Shown here one piece after another: positions 5,850 through 8,636 of a DNA stretch of 8,636 bases (position 1 is its first letter; every line of letters starts with the position of its first letter). The notes beneath the pieces were generated by a model. It did not search any database and was not told where the DNA came from. It was given only the letters and a program-made list of their open reading frames with translations. The stretch comes from Syntrophomonadaceae bacterium (GTDB lineage Bacteria; Bacillota; Dethiobacteria; DTU022): the NCBI GenBank assembly GCA_003558195.1, contig PWMM01000279.1, positions 1-8,636 of the forward strand, read 5' to 3'. Position numbers and translations under genes: made by a program.

Positions 5850-7967
5850 TCACCTTTTGCCTTCAACCTGAGGCTTATAGTCACTATCTCTATTTCTTCT
5901 ACTGCGTCTTTCACCCTGCGATAAATAGCGCACAATTTTACTTAGTTCGAAAAGGATTATTAGTATACCGGGAATAAAGATCAGTAAAACCAACCCTTGA
6001 GTGGTTTGAGCAAAATTTAATACATAACCCACGTATGGAACTGTCCCTGTTACAATACCGACTACATTTTCTGCTGGGACCGGGCTGGGATCATTTACAT
6101 TATTGGCGTCACCGCGGGTTATAAATTTTAACCCATCTTCGCGTTTAATTTCAACAATACGGTGAGTGGTTAGTGAAGATAGGTTGTTAGGACTTTCAAA
6201 AGTAATAATATCCCCCTCTATAAGCTCTAAGGGTTCGATATCACGAACAAAGGCCAGGCTGCCGGTATCAAATTCAGGGTTCATACTTCCGCTTAAGACT
6301 ATATACATCTGGTAACCGGCTACCTGCGGGACTCCACCGGCAATTCTGCTTTGAATTAACAAAAAGGATAGTCCGGCCATAAATAATAACAAGAACACAA
6401 ACAGAATATTACCAAATACATAGAAAAATCTTTTATGTGAGCTTCTGGATTTTCTTTTCCTGCGTGAAAGATCACGCTCCTGGTAAAGATCCTCTTGATC
6501 TTGTTCTCTAAACTCTTCTCTCATCTCTTCTTTTTTTTCCAGGTCCCTTCTCCAGTCGTACTCGAACTGCTCATCAATCCAATCCGGCAAATCAGGGTCT
6601 GGCTCTTTATCACCATCTTCACCAAATAAATAATCATGTGCAGATTTACCTGGTAAAGCAGAATGTTTGCGGATCTCTTCCGCAGTTACCCCAGGGTCCT
6701 GTTTGGAGAAGTCTTTTTCTGCTTTGTCCTCAGTTTCAGGGGAAAACAAGGCCTCGTCGTCTAACCCTGAAGGCAAATCCATAAAATCATTATCCTCAAA
6801 AGAACTTTGACTATCAAAGCCGTAGTCACTATCAAAAAAACTTTTTTCCGGTTCTTCTTTTAAGCCCTCAATGCGATCACCTTCAAAAAGATCATCAAAG
6901 AGCTGATTCTCTTTCGGCAATGGTGCAGTAGGCTCCGAATGATCAGGTTTTGTGGGTTCATTAAAGAGAGCATCAGTAGGACTTGCCATGCCAGGCTCTA
7001 ATTCAAAATCACTTAGTGACTCAAAACCGGACTGCTTTAGTTCTTCGGTTGTTTCCAGATGTTCAGTTTCTAGCTCCGCTTTCTCAAAAATACCGGTTCC
7101 CCGGTCTGGTGTAATTATTTCATCTTCCGGACCGGGTTTGCTATTAAAAATACTATCCACATCATCAAATAAGGTTAGTAAATCTTCCTGATCTTGATCC
7201 TCTTTAGTTTTTATTTCATCTTGTATGGGTTTATCTTCAAAAAAAACTGAAGCCTGAGGATCTTCTTCTCCTATTACTGGTTCATCAAAAAGCTTACCGG
7301 GCTCTTTTTCAAAAACACTTTTCCAGTCTGCCTGTTCTTCCAAATCGCTTTCATCAGTTTTAATATAATCTTTTCCGGTTAAACCTGAGTCCTGGAACCT
7401 GTCGACATTCTCATAATCAAAGCCGGATTCTAAAGAATTAACCTCTTTATCAATAGTCTCATCAAGCATTTTACTTTCTAAATCGACCTCTGGTGTGAGA
7501 TACAGTGATTCTCCTGGCTCTTCTTGAGTTGTTCTTTTAGATTCTTTCCTTTCTTGTCCTTCAAGCCAAAGAGGTAATTCTTCTTTTTCCCCAGTTTGCT
7601 TTTCTCTCAAGGTAGCAAGCTTAACCCTGGCCAAAAACTCCTGAATCTGAAATGGCTTCACCATAAAGTCATCTATAAAACCCAGTTCAATGGCTGAATA
7701 GAGTTCTTCGTAATGACCTGGGTTTATTAAAACCATGACATGGGCGGCCATCTTTTTCCCATATAAAGTTTTAAAAAATGAGGGTTGATCTCCTTTGAGC
7801 AGATCAAAGTCTATTATAATTAGATCAGGGGATATTTTACCAGCAATCTTTAACAGGGTTTCCTGGGAATAGCAATTTACTATTTCCCTCTCTACAGGAG
7901 CTTGGCTAATGATCTCCTGTAACTCAGATGAGTTTATAAAATTATGATCAACCAGCAGCAGGTACAT
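5850..7967 (-). CDS. Receiver-domain / SipW-type signal peptidase I fusion protein
   Basis: A 705-residue protein in three parts. Residues 1 to about 120 resemble a response-regulator receiver: MYLLLVDHN, the phosphoacceptor-like Asp53 in DLIIIDFDLL, and Lys104 in MVKPF. The switch Thr/Ser position is not conserved (VLINPG). Residues about 125-495 are acidic, low-complexity and probably disordered, with many F-acidic motifs such as LFDD. A basic stop-transfer stretch (RRKRKSRSSHKR) precedes a membrane segment (about 514-538). Then comes an ER/SipW-type signal peptidase I domain outside the membrane: Ser561 in VLSGSMNP, His602 in TTHRIVEI replacing the bacterial Lys, Asp620 in RGDANN. A second membrane segment (about 656-678) and basic tail follow. 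It likely removes signal peptides from selected exported proteins. ATG 7967 is preferred over ATG 7991, because AAGGGGG (7974-7980) precedes it and the -10 at 8005-8010 puts transcription start near 7998. Confidence 0.88.
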   Translation of the reverse strand: MYLLLVDHNFINSSELQEIISQAPVEREIVNCYSQETLLKIAGKISPDLIIIDFDLLKGDQPSFFKTLYGKKMAAHVMVLINPGHYEELYSAIELGFIDDFMVKPFQIQEFLARVKLATLREKQTGEKEELPLWLEGQERKESKRTTQEEPGESLYLTPEVDLESKMLDETIDKEVNSLESGFDYENVDRFQDSGLTGKDYIKTDESDLEEQADWKSVFEKEPGKLFDEPVIGEEDPQASVFFEDKPIQDEIKTKEDQDQEDLLTLFDDVDSIFNSKPGPEDEIITPDRGTGIFEKAELETEHLETTEELKQSGFESLSDFELEPGMASPTDALFNEPTKPDHSEPTAPLPKENQLFDDLFEGDRIEGLKEEPEKSFFDSDYGFDSQSSFEDNDFMDLPSGLDDEALFSPETEDKAEKDFSKQDPGVTAEEIRKHSALPGKSAHDYLFGEDGDKEPDPDLPDWIDEQFEYDWRRDLEKKEEMREEFREQDQEDLYQERDLSRRKRKSRSSHKRFFYVFGNILFVFLLLFMAGLSFLLIQSRIAGGVPQVAGYQMYIVLSGSMNPEFDTGSLAFVRDIEPLELIEGDIITFESPNNLSSLTTHRIVEIKREDGLKFITRGDANNVNDPSPVPAENVVGIVTGTVPYVGYVLNFAQTTQGLVLLIFIPGILIILFELSKIVRYLSQGERRSRRNRDSDYKPQVEGKR

Positions 7968-8004
7968 AATACCCCCCCTTAATAGAAGCATTAAGCTTTT
8001 TTCT

Positions 8005-8013
8005 ATTATAACA
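8005..8013 (-). promoter_or_regulatory. Extended -10 promoter of the receiver-SipW gene
   Basis: The minus strand reads TGTTATAAT, a consensus extended -10. RNA would start near 7998, about 20 nt before the ribosome site, which is a normal leader length and supports the 7967 start. The -35 region is poor, as is common with extended -10 promoters. Confidence 0.5.
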
Positions 8014-8099
8014 GAAACTATTCGTAAAATTCTACATCTATTTCATTCAAACGCGATTTAGTCTATTAGAGTATAACTTGTTTAATTATTGAAAATTTA

Positions 8100-8124
8100 T
8101 GTGTTTTCGGCATAATAAAACACA
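8100..8124. repeat. 8-bp inverted repeat in the intergenic stretch
   Basis: TGTGTTTT and AAAACACA form a perfect 8-bp stem with a 9-nt loop, about 90 bp upstream of the -10 element of the long gene. There is no T-run on either side, so it is not a terminator; an operator for a dimeric regulator is possible but unsupported by any recognised consensus. Confidence 0.3.
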
Positions 8125-8174
8125 GAGTTCGGCAAATAAGAAGGCCTTGCCATCACCAGTTTGAATAATACCCT

Positions 8175-8471
8175 CTAAGCCGGCGAGGACGAGGAGGGAA
8201 TAATAAGAGTTAGTAATCTTTTTTCCAAGAAAAATAAGGAGGCCATCTCCTGGCACTTAATAGAGATGACCCCATAGTCAAACTCCTCCTGAGGTTCAAC
8301 CTGCCACTGTTCAGCCTGTTTTTTTAGGTCTTCTAAGATTTATTTGTAAAGCTTAACATTACGCTTGATACAATTAGCGCCCAGCTCATGTGCTAAATTT
8401 TTATCACAGAGCAAATAGGCTAGCATATCCAAACAATTTCGTTTGTCCATGTGGTTTTCTAATGCGTTCAC
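8175..8471 (-). pseudogene. Unrecognised small protein gene with an in-frame stop
   Basis: Not recognised. A GTG start (8469-8471) lies 9 nt after GAGG of a clear GTGAGGTGA ribosome site (8478-8486). The frame runs 43 codons, including MDKRNCLDMLAYLLCDKN and ending KRNVKLYK, to a TAA at 8340-8342. It then continues in the same frame for another 54 codons of protein-like text (ILEDLKKQAEQWQVEPQEEF, then CQEMASLFF) to a TAG at 8175-8177. A single base change from GAA would explain the inner stop. The sequence is mostly helical in character, without signal peptide or membrane segment. It could be a 43-residue gene, a 98-residue pseudogene, or a stop read through. It lies upstream of, and on the same strand as, the receiver-SipW gene. 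Confidence 0.4.
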
Positions 8472-8636
8472 AATGAATCACCTCACATCCCGGTTTCCTG
8501 GGCGGTAAGGCGAATGGTTTTAGCTGTTCACTAAAAGTTTTTAAAGCATAAGTTTTTCCCGCCCCGGGCTCGCCTACTAAAAGGCCGATGCCCCGGGTTT
8601 TGCAGAGATAATTTAAACGGGCAGAAGCTTCACTGA
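8404..8636 (-). pseudogene. Truncated ExeA-like AAA ATPase (transposon type), N-terminal part
   Basis: The frame entering from the right edge reads SEASARLNYLCKTRGIGLL, then the Walker A P-loop VGEPGAGKTYALKTF. This matches the start of ExeA/TniB-like ATPases that accompany Mu- or IS481-type transposases in clostridia. Recognisable similarity ends near LKPFALPP (about 8515). The frame then runs on without family likeness to a TGA at 8404-8406, overlapping the start of the next small frame. The Walker B and sensor regions are therefore missing: it is a relic cut at about 8490-8515. The true start lies outside the window. Confidence 0.7.

Noticed and set aside
6952..7191. Serine-rich plus-strand frame
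   Set aside because: It is the reverse reading of the Glu/Asp-rich linker of the receiver-SipW gene, where acidic codons turn into Ser and Leu codons.
1..8636. CRISPR arrays, tRNA or rRNA genes
   Set aside because: No regularly spaced direct repeats and no tRNA or rRNA signatures were seen by eye on either strand.

Overview
The window looks like part of a low-to-moderate GC Firmicutes chromosome, most likely a clostridial anaerobe of the Peptococcaceae/Desulfotomaculum type. This rests on YqeG- and SipW-type proteins, purine-rich Shine-Dalgarno sites with TTG and GTG starts, a sporulation-type sigma factor relic, and c-di-GMP-I riboswitches next to a type IV pilin gene. The genus is an inference.

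Left part (1-2650), an accessory and decaying region. On the minus strand, reading right to left, it holds: a c-di-GMP-I riboswitch with no intact gene behind it (about 2552-2645); a degraded unknown reading frame; a plus-strand transposase C-terminal relic; a sigma-70 family pseudogene broken by a stop and frameshifts (1446-2009); a second c-di-GMP-I riboswitch (1117-1206); a structured leader; a type IV pilin-like gene (601-969); a strong terminator (495-528); and the 5' part of a group II intron that runs off the left edge.

Middle part (2935-5594), ordinary housekeeping-type genes. These are a YqeG-like HAD phosphatase (minus), an isocitrate/isopropylmalate dehydrogenase family enzyme (plus), and a PhzF-family protein (minus, convergent with the dehydrogenase). 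They are separate transcription units with no obvious shared pathway.

Right part (5797-8636). The main item is a 705-residue protein that joins an N-terminal response-regulator receiver-like domain, a roughly 370-residue acidic low-complexity linker and a C-terminal SipW/ER-type signal peptidase I. It has its own promoter and terminator. Upstream are a small unrecognised reading frame with an in-frame stop and the truncated N-terminal part of an ExeA-like transposon ATPase.

The two themes that may belong together are surface structures (c-di-GMP-controlled pilin) and regulated secretion (receiver-SipW fusion). The sequence shows them only as neighbours about 5 kb apart; a functional link is inference.
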